From CAWINY01 sp963837635 (GTDB lineage: Bacteria > Acidobacteriota > Terriglobia > Terriglobales > Acidobacteriaceae), in NCBI GenBank assembly GCA_963837635.1, contig CAWINY010000006.1, forward strand, positions 682,001 through 746,000: DNA of 64,000 nucleotides. Direction: 5' to 3'. The translations under genes and the position numbers were made by a program. Below, in pieces: positions 52,149 through 60,406 of the stretch; the first letter of the stretch is position 1, and each line of letters starts with the position of its first letter. The notes beneath the pieces are model-generated. The model saw only the letters and a list, made by a program, of their open reading frames with translations. It did not search any database and had not been told where the DNA came from.

Positions 52149-53417
52149 CTAGGCGGTGCGCGACTCGTGGTGCTGCGGGCTGCTGATTCTGAGCCGCTCG
52201 ATGTGGCGATCAGTCGAGGCGAGCACCTCAAAGCGGAGCCCGTCGTGCTCTAGCACCTCCCCGGGCTGTGGGATGCGGCCGAGCTCCTCGCTGACCAGGC
52301 CCGCCACGGTGGTGGCCTCGCCCCCTGCCAGCCGCACGCCGAACAGGTCCTCAATCCGGTCTACGTCGAGACTACCGGGCACGATGTACGAGTGCTCGCC
52401 CTCGCGGACCACGTCCGCCTTGGCTTCATGCTCATCGCGAATCTCGCCCACGATCTCCTCGACCATGTCTTCGATGGTCACCAGACCGGCGACGCCGCCG
52501 TACTCGTCGATCACGATCGCCATATGCGTATTCTGCTTCTGCAGTTCGCGCAGCAGATCGCTGACCAGTTTGCTCTCGGGGACGAAGGTCACGTCGCGAT
52601 GCATCAACTCGCCCACGGTGCGCGTGTGCGCCTCCACGTCGGCTATCTGAAGCACGTCGTGAGCAAAGACAATGCCTTGAATGTTATCCAGCGAGCCCTC
52701 ATAGACCGGGACTCGCGAATAGGGCTTGGCGCGCAGCATCTCAATGAACTGCTCGACCGTGGTGCTGGCCGGCGCGGCCTTCATGGCCGGTCGCGGCGTC
52801 ATCACCTCGCGCACCGTTTTGTCGCCGAACTCCACGACCGAGTGGATCAACTCGCGATCGCTTTCTTCGAGGATGCCTTCTTCCTGCCCCGCTTCGATCA
52901 GCGCATCCACCGCCTCGGACGGATGCTCCGGTTCCGGGTCGCCGTGCTCGCGGGTCAGCGCCGCCACCGACATGCAAAATCCCAACAGCAGCGTGAGCGG
53001 CAGAACCAGATACATCAGTCCCCGCAGTACCGAGATGAACTTGACCAGCCACTTTCCCTTGGTGCGAGAGAAGAGCAGGAAGGGCAGCAGGTGGGCGAAC
53101 ACCAGGATGCCTAGCACGACGCCGACAATCGCCTGCGTCAGGTCGCCCGCATCCCATCCCAAATGGCGAACCACCGCAGTGACGACGAGCACGGCGATGG
53201 CCGCAATGCTGAGCTGAGTGAGCACGGCCATGGACAAGCGCGCCCGGTCGTGACTAAGGCCGAGCTTCGGCTCGACATGCTGCTCAAAGGCCTCGATGTT
53301 TTCCTGAAATTCCCGCGACAGAAACTTGCCGGCTTCCCTATAGAGCCGATCGGTGTAGGAAGCCAGCGTCAGCACGGCCAGCAGCCCAATCAGCGGAAGG
53401 ATGAGGGAGAGCATCAT
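52149..53417 (-). CDS. CorC/HlyC-type CBS-domain membrane protein
   Basis: A 422-residue protein. The N-terminal four-helix DUF21-like part (about 1-150) is followed by a CBS pair (about 205-330: VREVMTPRPAMKAAPASTT, SRVPVYEGSLDNIQGIVFAHD, AIVIDEYGGVAGLVTIEDMVEEIVG) and a C-terminal CorC/HlyC domain (SYIVPGSLDVDRIEDLFGV). This arrangement fits Mg2+/Co2+ efflux-type proteins. The ATG overlaps the ybeY stop, giving coupled translation; phoH-ybeY-corC is a common gene order. Confidence 0.9.
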   Translation of the reverse strand: MMLSLILPLIGLLAVLTLASYTDRLYREAGKFLSREFQENIEAFEQHVEPKLGLSHDRARLSMAVLTQLSIAAIAVLVVTAVVRHLGWDAGDLTQAIVGVVLGILVFAHLLPFLLFSRTKGKWLVKFISVLRGLMYLVLPLTLLLGFCMSVAALTREHGDPEPEHPSEAVDALIEAGQEEGILEESDRELIHSVVEFGDKTVREVMTPRPAMKAAPASTTVEQFIEMLRAKPYSRVPVYEGSLDNIQGIVFAHDVLQIADVEAHTRTVGELMHRDVTFVPESKLVSDLLRELQKQNTHMAIVIDEYGGVAGLVTIEDMVEEIVGEIRDEHEAKADVVREGEHSYIVPGSLDVDRIEDLFGVRLAGGEATTVAGLVSEELGRIPQPGEVLEHDGLRFEVLASTDRHIERLRISSPQHHESRTA

Positions 53418-53977
53418 CGTTTCCTCCCGCGCTTGGCTCGCTCCTTAATCGGTTCTGGCTTGGAATGTGACTCCTTGAAAGGGCGTGGCTTCAGCCGCGC
53501 CGTCAGCCTCCCTTTGCTAGCGGCTTTAGCCGCTGAGGGAACTTCTTGGGTCCGCTCGATCAACGATTCCGGCAACCGCAACTGTTTCCGCAGCGCCGCT
53601 TCCTTGCGTGCCATCTCGCCATCATCGGTCTCGTGGTCATACCCCGCCAGATGCAAGACCCCGTGCAGTACCAGAACCTTCAACTCGTCGCCCATACTGT
53701 GCCCCAGGCGTTCGGCGTTTTCGCTGGCAATCTCGGCTGAGATCGCGATATCCCCTTGGAGGCCATTTGTCATTGGTGCTGCAGCACTGGGAAACGACAA
53801 CACATCGGTGGGCTTGTCCTTATGGCGAAAACGGCGGTTCAGCTCCTGGAGCTCGCGGCTGGAAGTGATCAGCACATCAACCAGCCCGCGCACTCCGGCG
53901 GCTCGCCGGGCCTTTGCCAGGAAGCGGGCCAGGGCCAACTGGCTCACGTCGACCCTCTGTTTTCTAACCGTAACCAA
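53414..53977 (-). CDS. ybeY: Endoribonuclease YbeY with repeat-derived C-terminal tail
   Basis: A 187-residue metal-dependent RNase that matures 16S rRNA. The zinc motif is HGVLHLAGYDH (His105, His109, His115), with conserved KPTDVLSFP and GDIAIS before it. The normal domain ends near residue 140. The next ~48 residues (including PSAAKAASKGRLTARLKPRP) are basic, and residues 147-168 are the translation of an intergenic palindrome family also present at 63042-63182. Confidence 0.93.
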   Translation of the reverse strand: MVTVRKQRVDVSQLALARFLAKARRAAGVRGLVDVLITSSRELQELNRRFRHKDKPTDVLSFPSAAAPMTNGLQGDIAISAEIASENAERLGHSMGDELKVLVLHGVLHLAGYDHETDDGEMARKEAALRKQLRLPESLIERTQEVPSAAKAASKGRLTARLKPRPFKESHSKPEPIKERAKRGRKR

Positions 53978-54073
53978 TCTCTTCCTCGCGGAGCTTAAAG
54001 CGTGTGTGCGAATCCTTTGTGCCGTCCCGGCCTAGGGTTATCACACATGCTCTCAAGTACCGGGGCAACCGCG

Positions 54074-54110
54074 CAAAAGACAAACGGGAGGGCGCATGAG
54101 AGCCCTCCCG
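54074..54110 (-). terminator. Probable terminator after phoH
   Basis: On the minus strand a 9-bp perfect stem CGGGAGGGC/GCCCTCCCG is followed by TTTGTCTTTT. It stands 17 bases after the phoH stop and before ybeY, and could attenuate readthrough into ybeY-corC. Confidence 0.75.
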
Positions 54111-54126
54111 CAACTTCTCCTCGATT

Positions 54127-55212
54127 CTACTCCGGGCGCTGGTCTGCCGCTATACTCTCCTGCCCCGAATTGCTGCTCCCCTTATTCGTAAGCCCACCCA
54201 ACGCTTCGCGCTCACCGCTGTAGGGGCGCAGTTCGCGCACATCGAGCGGAAACAGTAACTGGGTTTCGGTTCGGCTCTTGAAGTCGTCATAGGCGCGCAC
54301 GATGCGTTGCACCAACTGATGCCGCACCACATCGCTTTCATCGAAGAGCACGAATGCAATGCCCGCGACCCCATTCAGCACGTCCATGGCCTCGACCAGA
54401 CCGCTGCGTCGCGCGCTAGGCAGGTCAATCTGGGTAATGTCACCGGTGATGACGCACTTGGAATTGAACCCCATGCGGGTGACGAACATCTTCATCTGCT
54501 CGGAGGTTGTGTTCTGCGCCTCGTCCAGGATGATGAAGGAATCGTTCAAGGTGCGGCCGCGCATGAAGGCGATGGGCGCGACCTCGATCACATTCTTCTC
54601 CAGCAGGCGGTCCACCTTCTCCGGTTCCAGCATGTCGTAGAGCGCGTCGTAGAGCGGGCGCAGGTAGGGATCGACCTTCTCCTGCAGCGTGCCGGGAAGG
54701 AAGCCGAGCCGTTCGCCCGCCTCCACCGCGGGACGGGCCAGGATGATCCGGTTCACGCGCTTGGCCATGAGCGCCGAAATGGCCATCGCTACCGCCAGGT
54801 AAGTCTTGCCGGTACCCGCGGGTCCGATGCCGAACACCATGTCGGACTTCTCGATCATGTCCAGATAGCGGCGCTGGTTCATGCTCTTGGGCTGTACCGT
54901 GCGCTTACCGAACGAGCGCTGCCGTCCGGCCTCGGCCAACCCGCGCAGGGTGGCATTCGGGTCGGTGCCCAAGAGGCGCAGCATGGAGGCCAGATCGCCG
55001 TTGACGAACGAAAAATTGTTGCGCTGGAGATAATCGAAGTCGGTGAAGACCTGCTCGGCGCGGGAGACGTCGTGCGGCGCGCCCTCAATCTCCACCGAGT
55101 CGGGTTTCAGCTCGATGCTGACGTTGAGTCCGTTTTCCAGCACGCGGAGATTTTCGTCGCGCGTACCGAATAGGGTCTCGATATTCGGCGTGATCTCGAT
55201 GTTTTTTTTCAT
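54127..55212 (-). CDS. ybeZ: PhoH-like ATPase
   Basis: A 361-residue PhoH/YbeZ protein. A KH-like N-terminal part (IEITPNIETLFGTRDENLRV) is followed by a P-loop ATPase: Walker A GPAGTGKTYLA, Walker B SFIILDEAQN, then GDITQIDLP and HQLVQRIVRAYDDF. It is thought to assist YbeY in rRNA and RNA processing, which fits its place directly upstream. The C-terminal tail is short and acidic. Confidence 0.94.
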   Translation of the reverse strand: MKKNIEITPNIETLFGTRDENLRVLENGLNVSIELKPDSVEIEGAPHDVSRAEQVFTDFDYLQRNNFSFVNGDLASMLRLLGTDPNATLRGLAEAGRQRSFGKRTVQPKSMNQRRYLDMIEKSDMVFGIGPAGTGKTYLAVAMAISALMAKRVNRIILARPAVEAGERLGFLPGTLQEKVDPYLRPLYDALYDMLEPEKVDRLLEKNVIEVAPIAFMRGRTLNDSFIILDEAQNTTSEQMKMFVTRMGFNSKCVITGDITQIDLPSARRSGLVEAMDVLNGVAGIAFVLFDESDVVRHQLVQRIVRAYDDFKSRTETQLLFPLDVRELRPYSGEREALGGLTNKGSSNSGQESIAADQRPE

Positions 55213-55565
55213 TCAGGAGCTGGCGTTTTCCTCCCTCGCGTTATGCACCCCGGTAAACACGCGCTGCCCGGCGTCGCGACTGCCCAAACCCCCAAACCGC
55301 CCGCGATCCCACGCAGTGCAGAGCGCTCGGGGACAAAATTTGGACATGAGTTGTTCTGGATTTGCTAGAGGCCGGGTTGCTCGCCACCAAAGGGCTCGCA
55401 TTGAGCACAGCGTACCCTGACCCGCTGCCGGAGTCAATGCTGAAGACGGCTTCCCACGGGATGCACATCCCACAAACTTTAGATGTGGCGTAGCGGTATT
55501 TGGGAGGCAAAATTGCGAGCAGACAGGACTGCTGTCCCGGCAATATGGATCGGTTGAGAGAACCT
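55213..55565. other. Intergenic region without gene
   Basis: Between divergent phoH and rpmH. I see no frame with a ribosome-binding site. The phoH promoter should lie in the left part. Confidence 0.5.
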
Positions 55566-55682
55566 TGCCGCGGATTGACGCGGATTAAAGGCGCGCGGAT
55601 TAGCACCGAATCGTTCCCAAGTCATCAAGACATTCGGAAAAGATCAGCGTGGATCGGTCTCCATCCGTGAAATCTGCGGTAT
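55566..55682. repeat. CCGCGGATT word-family palindrome, diverged
   Basis: TGCCGCGGATTGACGCGGATT opposes ATCCGTGAAATCTGCGGTA. The centre is more diverged than in the 43371 element. Confidence 0.75.
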
Positions 55683-55731
55683 GGCTTTCCAGCGCGGTGA
55701 CCGGATAAACGCCCGGCGTGTCCCGGCAACA

Positions 55732-55760
55732 TTGCCGCCCTGCCGCCGCTCATTTATACT
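55732..55760 (+). promoter_or_regulatory. Sigma70-type promoter for rpmH-rnpA operon
   Basis: TTGCCG at 55732-55737, 17-base spacer, TATACT at 55755-55760. It is 72 bases before the rpmH start. Confidence 0.65.
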
Positions 55761-55832
55761 CTGGGATTGCCCCAGGCTGTTGATGATCTTCTGGGAACGC
55801 TATCTTGTTGAGTTAGGAGTACTAGGTTTTCC

Positions 55833-55988
55833 ATGCCCAAGCGTACATTTCAACCCAACCGGCGGCACCGGTCCAAGGTTCACGGCTTCCGTTCGCGCAT
55901 GAAAACGAAGAGTGGCCAGGCGGTCCTGTCGCGCCGCCGCGCCAAGGGACGCAAGCGCGTCTCGGTCAGCGCCGGATACCGTGACTAG
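55833..55988 (+). CDS. rpmH: 50S ribosomal protein L34
   Basis: A 51-residue highly basic protein: MPKRTFQPNRRHRSKVHGFR, then SRMKTKSGQAVLSRRRAKGR and VSVSAGYRD. This is unmistakable L34. AGGAGT lies somewhat far (14 bases) upstream. First gene of rpmH-rnpA-yidD-yidC-jag. Confidence 0.98.
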   Translation: MPKRTFQPNRRHRSKVHGFRSRMKTKSGQAVLSRRRAKGRKRVSVSAGYRD

Positions 55989-56004
55989 GATTGTGGTCGA
56001 GTCC

Positions 56005-56547
56005 ATGGAGCGCCCGCCGGATCCCCAAAAACCCGCTGCAGTTGCGAGTCTTGGGGCGGAGCAGGCGGCCGAAGCCGATTCTCCTTTGAAGGCTCGGTTT
56101 CCCGCCTCGGTCAGGCTGCTCAAGCATGCTGATTTCGAGCGCGTCTACAAGCAGGGACAGCGGCAGTTCTCGACGAACCTTACCGTTTTCTTCTTGGGGC
56201 GTTCGGAGGGCAAGGGCGCGCGCGTCGGTTTTACCGTGAGCCGCGCCTTGGGCGGGGCCGTGGACCGCAACCGCATGAAACGGCGGCTGCGCGAGGCGGT
56301 TCGCCTTCACCTGAATCTGCTGAAGAAGCCGACGGACGTCGTCATCAACCCAAAGCGGTCGGTCCTGCGCGTCGAGTTCGGCCAGATTCTCGCCGAGATC
56401 GAGCGGGCCTTCGCGGCGGTCGAGAAGCGGTGGGTCACCATGAAGGCAGATGGAGTGAGTCAAGCGGCTCCGATGCGGGCGAAGCGCCCCTCGGGGAGGA
56501 AGCCGGGCATCCCCGCGCAGCGAGTGGTGGGAAAGAAGCAGCGATGA
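56005..56547 (+). CDS. rnpA: Ribonuclease P protein component
   Basis: A 180-residue protein (core about 115). RNase P protein features are SVRLLKHADFERVYKQGQR, VGFTVSRALGGAVDRNRMKR and RLREAVRLHL. It joins RNase P RNA to trim tRNA 5' ends. N- and C-terminal extensions (MERPPDPQKPAAVASLG; KRPSGRKPGIPAQ) are not part of the fold. A GTG at 55981 overlapping the rpmH stop is an alternative start. Confidence 0.93.
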   Translation: MERPPDPQKPAAVASLGAEQAAEADSPLKARFPASVRLLKHADFERVYKQGQRQFSTNLTVFFLGRSEGKGARVGFTVSRALGGAVDRNRMKRRLREAVRLHLNLLKKPTDVVINPKRSVLRVEFGQILAEIERAFAAVEKRWVTMKADGVSQAAPMRAKRPSGRKPGIPAQRVVGKKQR

Positions 56548-56816
56548 AAGCCGTCGCGCAATTCGTGCTTCGTGCCTACAAGCGTTGGCTCTCGCCGATG
56601 TTGCCGGCCAGCTGTCGCTATGTTCCGACTTGCTCGGAATACGCCCTGGAGGCGATTGAAATCCACGGCGTGCTGCGCGGAAGCCTGATGGCCGTGGCCC
56701 GCCTGCTGCGCTGTCATCCGTTCGGCAAGAGCGGCTACGATCCGGTGCCACATCCGCAGGGCTTGGCAGAATCGCAGACGATGTGTCCACACGCCCGAAA
56801 CCAGGCGGCCGGTTGA
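56544..56816 (+). CDS. yidD: Membrane protein insertion efficiency factor YidD
   Basis: A 90-residue protein with the YidD signature: RAYKRWLSPMLPASCRYVPT, then CSEYALEAIEIHGVLRGS and RLLRCHPFGKSGYDPVP. Its ATG overlaps the rnpA stop by four bases. It helps YidC insert membrane proteins. Confidence 0.95.
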   Translation: MKAVAQFVLRAYKRWLSPMLPASCRYVPTCSEYALEAIEIHGVLRGSLMAVARLLRCHPFGKSGYDPVPHPQGLAESQTMCPHARNQAAG

Positions 56817-56854
56817 TTAAGAACTGGTAGGAAACCGAAACACCAGCCCGCCCA

Positions 56855-56937
56855 GCGGGCGACGGAATTTGGCCCCGGGCGACAGCCCGGGGTAAGCTGG
56901 GCTAAGCAGTCGAGCCCCTTCAGGGGCGAGTGGCCAC
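56855..56937. repeat. CCCCGGGCGACAGCCCGGGG hairpin group
   Basis: A stem of eight GC pairs (CCCCGGGC/GCCCGGGG), followed by CCCCTTCAGGGG. Resembles the CCCAGGGC hairpin at 14522. Lies between yidD and yidC. Confidence 0.75.
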
Positions 56938-57005
56938 GGGCCGTGATCGTTGAATTCGAGAAGCGCTCCTAACCACGGAGGGCTGATCGCTGAGAGCTGA
57001 AAAGT

Positions 57006-58751
57006 TTGAGCGAATTTAAAAACCCCAATCAAGATCCCGGCATGGAGCGGCGCCTGCTCCTGGTGTTTGCGCTCACCTTCGTCATCCTGGTGGCGGTGCA
57101 GCCGCTGATGCGCAAGTACGCTAAGCCGCCGGCAGAGCCTGTTCGCCAGCAGCAAGCGCAACCGGAAGCAGCAGCCCCGGCCACTTCCAATACTCGTAGT
57201 ACTTCGGCAGCGTCCGCCAAGGTTTCTGCTGCGCGCGCTCCCGCCGCGCGCCAAGCGAACGCGGAATCCGAAATCGTGGTCGAGAACGGCCTCTATCGCA
57301 TCACGCTGACGAACCGGGGCGGCGTGGCGAAGTCTTGGGTGCTCAAAAAGTATCAGAACGACAAGGGCGCGCCCCTGGAACTGGTCAACGAAGTGGCGGC
57401 CTCGAAGTATGGCCTGCCGCTTTCCTGGTGGAGCTACGACGACAATCTGAGCAACCAGCTGAACTCGGCGCTGTTCGTGACGAGTGCCAGCGGCACCCTG
57501 CAGGCTCCGGCGGAGGTGACCTTTGAGTACGCCGAAGGCGACCTGAACGTGCGCAAGACCCTGCGTTTCGACCACAGCTACGAGGTGAAGGTCGAGGCCG
57601 AGGTGACGCGCAACGGCCAGCCACTGGAAGCCTTGACCGCGTGGCCCGCCGGGTTCGGCGATCAGACGGCGAGCCCCTCCTATGCGGCGGCAAACGTCGC
57701 CATCGATCGCGGCGACAAGGTGGAGCGCCACGATGCCGGCAAGGTGGTAGGCGGCAGTACGCTCCGCGGACCGTTCTACTGGGGCGGCGCCGCCGACCAA
57801 TACTTCGCCGCAGTGTATATCCCGGATCGGCCGGAATCCGCAGTGCTGGTCCCGCTGCACCAGCAGATCGAGATCCCCAAGAACCTGGACAAGCCCGACC
57901 CGAAGGACATGGCCCCGGTCCCGGTCGTAGGCGCGGCGGCAGGAAGCATCAGCGGCAGCTCCAGTGGCCGCTGGTTCGTCGGGCCGAAGAGCTTGGTCGT
58001 GCTCAACGCGGTCAATACCGGCGGCGGGCGCGATCTCGGTACCATGGTCGATTTTGGCTATTTCGGCGTGATTGCCAAGCCGCTGTTTCTGTGGCTCAAG
58101 TGGACCCAGGCCCACTTGATTCCGAACTGGGGATGGGCCATCGTCTTTCTGACGGTGGTCATCAATCTGGCTCTGCTGCCGCTGCGCATTACCAGCATGA
58201 AATCGTCGCTGAAGATGCAGCGCGTTCAGCCGCAGATGAACGCCATCAAGAACAAGTACAAGGGCATGAAGGTGAACGATCCACGGCGCCAGGAGCAGAA
58301 CGCCGAGATCGCCGCACTATTCAAGGAACATGGCGTCAACCCGGCGGGGGGCTGCTTCCCGATGTTGATCCAGATGCCCTTCCTGTTCGCCTTCTACAAG
58401 ATGCTCGCCGTGGCCATCGAACTGCGGCACGCCCATTTCCTGTGGATCCACGACCTGTCAGCGCCGGACGTCTTGCACATTTTGCCGGTCGCGATCGTCG
58501 TCTCCACGTTATTCATGCAGAAGATGACGCCGACTCCGGGCATGGACCCCGCGCAGCAACGCATGATGACTCTGATGATGCCGATGATGCTGGGCTTCTT
58601 CTCGTGGAATGTGGCATCCGGCTTGGGGGTGTACTGGCTGGTGGGCACAGTGATCGCCATCCTCCAGCAGTACGTCATGAACCATAGCGAGTTGGGCGGC
58701 GAAATGCGTGCCCTGGCCGAGAAACGGGCTCGTAAAGGCCAGGGCAAGTAG
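57006..58751 (+). CDS. yidC: Membrane protein insertase YidC
   Basis: A 581-residue Gram-negative-type YidC. An N-terminal helix (RRLLLVFALTFVILVAV) and a Gln/Ala/Pro linker precede a large periplasmic beta-sandwich (about 90-350). Then comes the insertase core of five helices with NWGWAIVFLTVVINLALLPL, QMPFLFAFYKMLAVAIEL and HFLWIHDLSAPD. The start is TTG at 57006 (MSEFKNPNQDPGMERR), without a strong ribosome-binding site. The large periplasmic domain supports a diderm organism. Confidence 0.95.
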   Translation: MSEFKNPNQDPGMERRLLLVFALTFVILVAVQPLMRKYAKPPAEPVRQQQAQPEAAAPATSNTRSTSAASAKVSAARAPAARQANAESEIVVENGLYRITLTNRGGVAKSWVLKKYQNDKGAPLELVNEVAASKYGLPLSWWSYDDNLSNQLNSALFVTSASGTLQAPAEVTFEYAEGDLNVRKTLRFDHSYEVKVEAEVTRNGQPLEALTAWPAGFGDQTASPSYAAANVAIDRGDKVERHDAGKVVGGSTLRGPFYWGGAADQYFAAVYIPDRPESAVLVPLHQQIEIPKNLDKPDPKDMAPVPVVGAAAGSISGSSSGRWFVGPKSLVVLNAVNTGGGRDLGTMVDFGYFGVIAKPLFLWLKWTQAHLIPNWGWAIVFLTVVINLALLPLRITSMKSSLKMQRVQPQMNAIKNKYKGMKVNDPRRQEQNAEIAALFKEHGVNPAGGCFPMLIQMPFLFAFYKMLAVAIELRHAHFLWIHDLSAPDVLHILPVAIVVSTLFMQKMTPTPGMDPAQQRMMTLMMPMMLGFFSWNVASGLGVYWLVGTVIAILQQYVMNHSELGGEMRALAEKRARKGQGK

Positions 58752-58796
58752 CCGTCGGCCGCCAGGTAGGCCGATGGTGGTTGCGGGTGTTCTGTG

Positions 58797-58902
58797 TGTC
58801 ATCCTGACGCTGAGCGCAGCGAAGCGGAAGGATCTATGGATTGATCCTTCGAGTGGGCGAAATCCATAGATTTTTCGCTCCCTTGGGTCGCTCAGAATGA
58901 CA
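58797..58902. repeat. GTCATCCTGACGCTGAGC hairpin repeat
   Basis: Left arm GTCATCCTGACGCTGAGCG ... GGATCTATGGATT opposes AATCCATAGATTTTTCGC ... GCTCAGAATGACA. Same family as 18676. Confidence 0.8.
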
Positions 58903-58952
58903 GCTCTGTGGTTGTATCGCGAAGTTGCTGGACTATAGCTGAGCATCCTCAC

Positions 58953-59492
58953 ATGCCGATCGAAGACAAAATCGCCGCCGCCAAAAGAATCGACGCGCTG
59001 CTGCGCGGGATCATTACCACCTCGGGTCTGCGCCTGCGCTACCGCATCGCTGTGGACCCTCCCATGGCCGAGCAGCGCGACTGGGAGCGTCCGGTCATCC
59101 TGGTCGATCTCAGCGGGCCCGACACCGATCTGTTGCTGGAGCGCGGCGCCGAACTGCTGCGCGCCCTGGAGCACCTCGCCATCGAGATGCTCCGCCTGCC
59201 GGGCAACGAACACGAGAAGATCAGCTTCGACGCCCGGAACTATCGTGCCATGCGGCTCGAGGAGCTGCGCCTGGCCGCCCAAATGGCTGCCGAGCGCGTG
59301 CGCAAGAGCGGAGCCCCGTACACCTTCAGCCCTATGTCTTCGCGCGAGCGCCGCATTCTGCACCTCGCCCTGCGAGACGAATCCGACCTGCGCACCGAAA
59401 GCCAGGGAGAGAGCGGACGCCGCGCGGTGGTAGTGCTTCCAAAGGACTACAAACCGCAGCAGACACGCCGCCCTTCGTTCCGGCGGCGATAA
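58953..59492 (+). CDS. jag: KH-R3H RNA-binding protein (Jag/KhpB-like)
   Basis: A 179-residue protein. A KH-like half (IEDKIAAAKRIDALLRGII, then LLLERGAELLRALEHLAIEM) is followed by an R3H domain (FSPMSSRERRILHLALRDES). Position after yidC is the usual one. It lacks the N-terminal Jag_N domain seen in Firmicutes. RNA binding is expected; the targets are unknown. Confidence 0.9.
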   Translation: MPIEDKIAAAKRIDALLRGIITTSGLRLRYRIAVDPPMAEQRDWERPVILVDLSGPDTDLLLERGAELLRALEHLAIEMLRLPGNEHEKISFDARNYRAMRLEELRLAAQMAAERVRKSGAPYTFSPMSSRERRILHLALRDESDLRTESQGESGRRAVVVLPKDYKPQQTRRPSFRRR

Positions 59493-59637
59493 GCCGTCTT
59501 CCAGCAGCGGCCGGTTGCCCCGGTCGTAGCCGGAGCCGCACGATCTGCTGCGCGAAATAGCGCGTCCAACGCCCTTCGCGGGCGCGCGCGGTTACCATAC
59601 AATGCTGCTTTTAGCTCCGTCCTTTATAAGGAGTCCC

Positions 59638-60255
59638 ATGGACGCAACTGGCACTTCCTCCCGCGACCGTCTACTGCAGGCCGGCAAGCACCTGTTCGCC
59701 ACGCGCGGATACGAGAACACCAGCACGATGATGATCGCCCGCACCGCCGCCACCAGTGAATCGCAACTGATGAAGCACTTCGGCAGTAAGGACGGTTTGT
59801 TGGAGGCAATCTTCGACCACGGCTGGACCTCGATGAAGGACCGCTTCGCGGCGGCGCTGCTGGCGCCGGCCCCAGTGGAGCGCTTGCGCAGGCTGCTCGA
59901 CGAGATGATCGCCTGGCTCGATCGCGATCAGGAGATGAAAGAGTTGATGCTGCTGGAGTCTCGCAGGCTAAAACGCGAGGGTCAACCGGTGCTGATGGCC
60001 GCGGGCTTCCTCAGTTTTCTGAACGCGATCGATACGGTCTTGGCCGATATGCGCGCGGCCGGCCAACTGCGCTCCGATCTTCGTCCCGAGGTGGTGCGCT
60101 CTGCCCTGTTCGGCATGGCTGAAGGCATGTTGCGCGACCAGGTGGTCGCCCGCCGAATGAACCAGCCCCCCACCTGTTCTTCGGAAGAAACGCGGCAGAT
60201 GCTGGAGGTTCTCTTACCGGCACTGCAACCCAAGCAGAAGGCGGCGGCGGGGTAA
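59638..60255 (+). CDS. TetR-family transcriptional regulator
   Basis: A 205-residue regulator. The DNA-binding helix-turn-helix is RLLQAGKHLFATRGYENTST ... ARTAATSESQLMKHFGSKDG, with an unusual ESQLMKHF in place of the common xGxxYxHF. The C-terminal ligand domain is helical. AAGGAG lies six bases before the ATG, and TACAAT at 59596 is a possible -10. No neighbour is an obvious target. Confidence 0.88.
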   Translation: MDATGTSSRDRLLQAGKHLFATRGYENTSTMMIARTAATSESQLMKHFGSKDGLLEAIFDHGWTSMKDRFAAALLAPAPVERLRRLLDEMIAWLDRDQEMKELMLLESRRLKREGQPVLMAAGFLSFLNAIDTVLADMRAAGQLRSDLRPEVVRSALFGMAEGMLRDQVVARRMNQPPTCSSEETRQMLEVLLPALQPKQKAAAG

Positions 60256-60406
60256 GACGTGAAAAACCTGCGCGACAAACTCAACCGGCAACTGTGCTTC
60301 GGATGGCAATTGCAGTATTCAGGTGAAAACGCTTGCAGGATTTGTATGATGGTGGTTCACTGCCCTGACATAAGGCTGGTTCGTTTCAGTTGATTAGAGG
60401 TGTCGC

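Noticed and set aside
51857..52231. 125-codon N-terminal extension of the DUF4440 protein
   Set aside because: Ser/Arg/Cys-rich with no family look; a signal peptide and ribosome-binding site begin at 51856.
56817..58115. 432-codon minus-strand frame opposite yidC
   Set aside because: Antisense shadow; yidC is certain.
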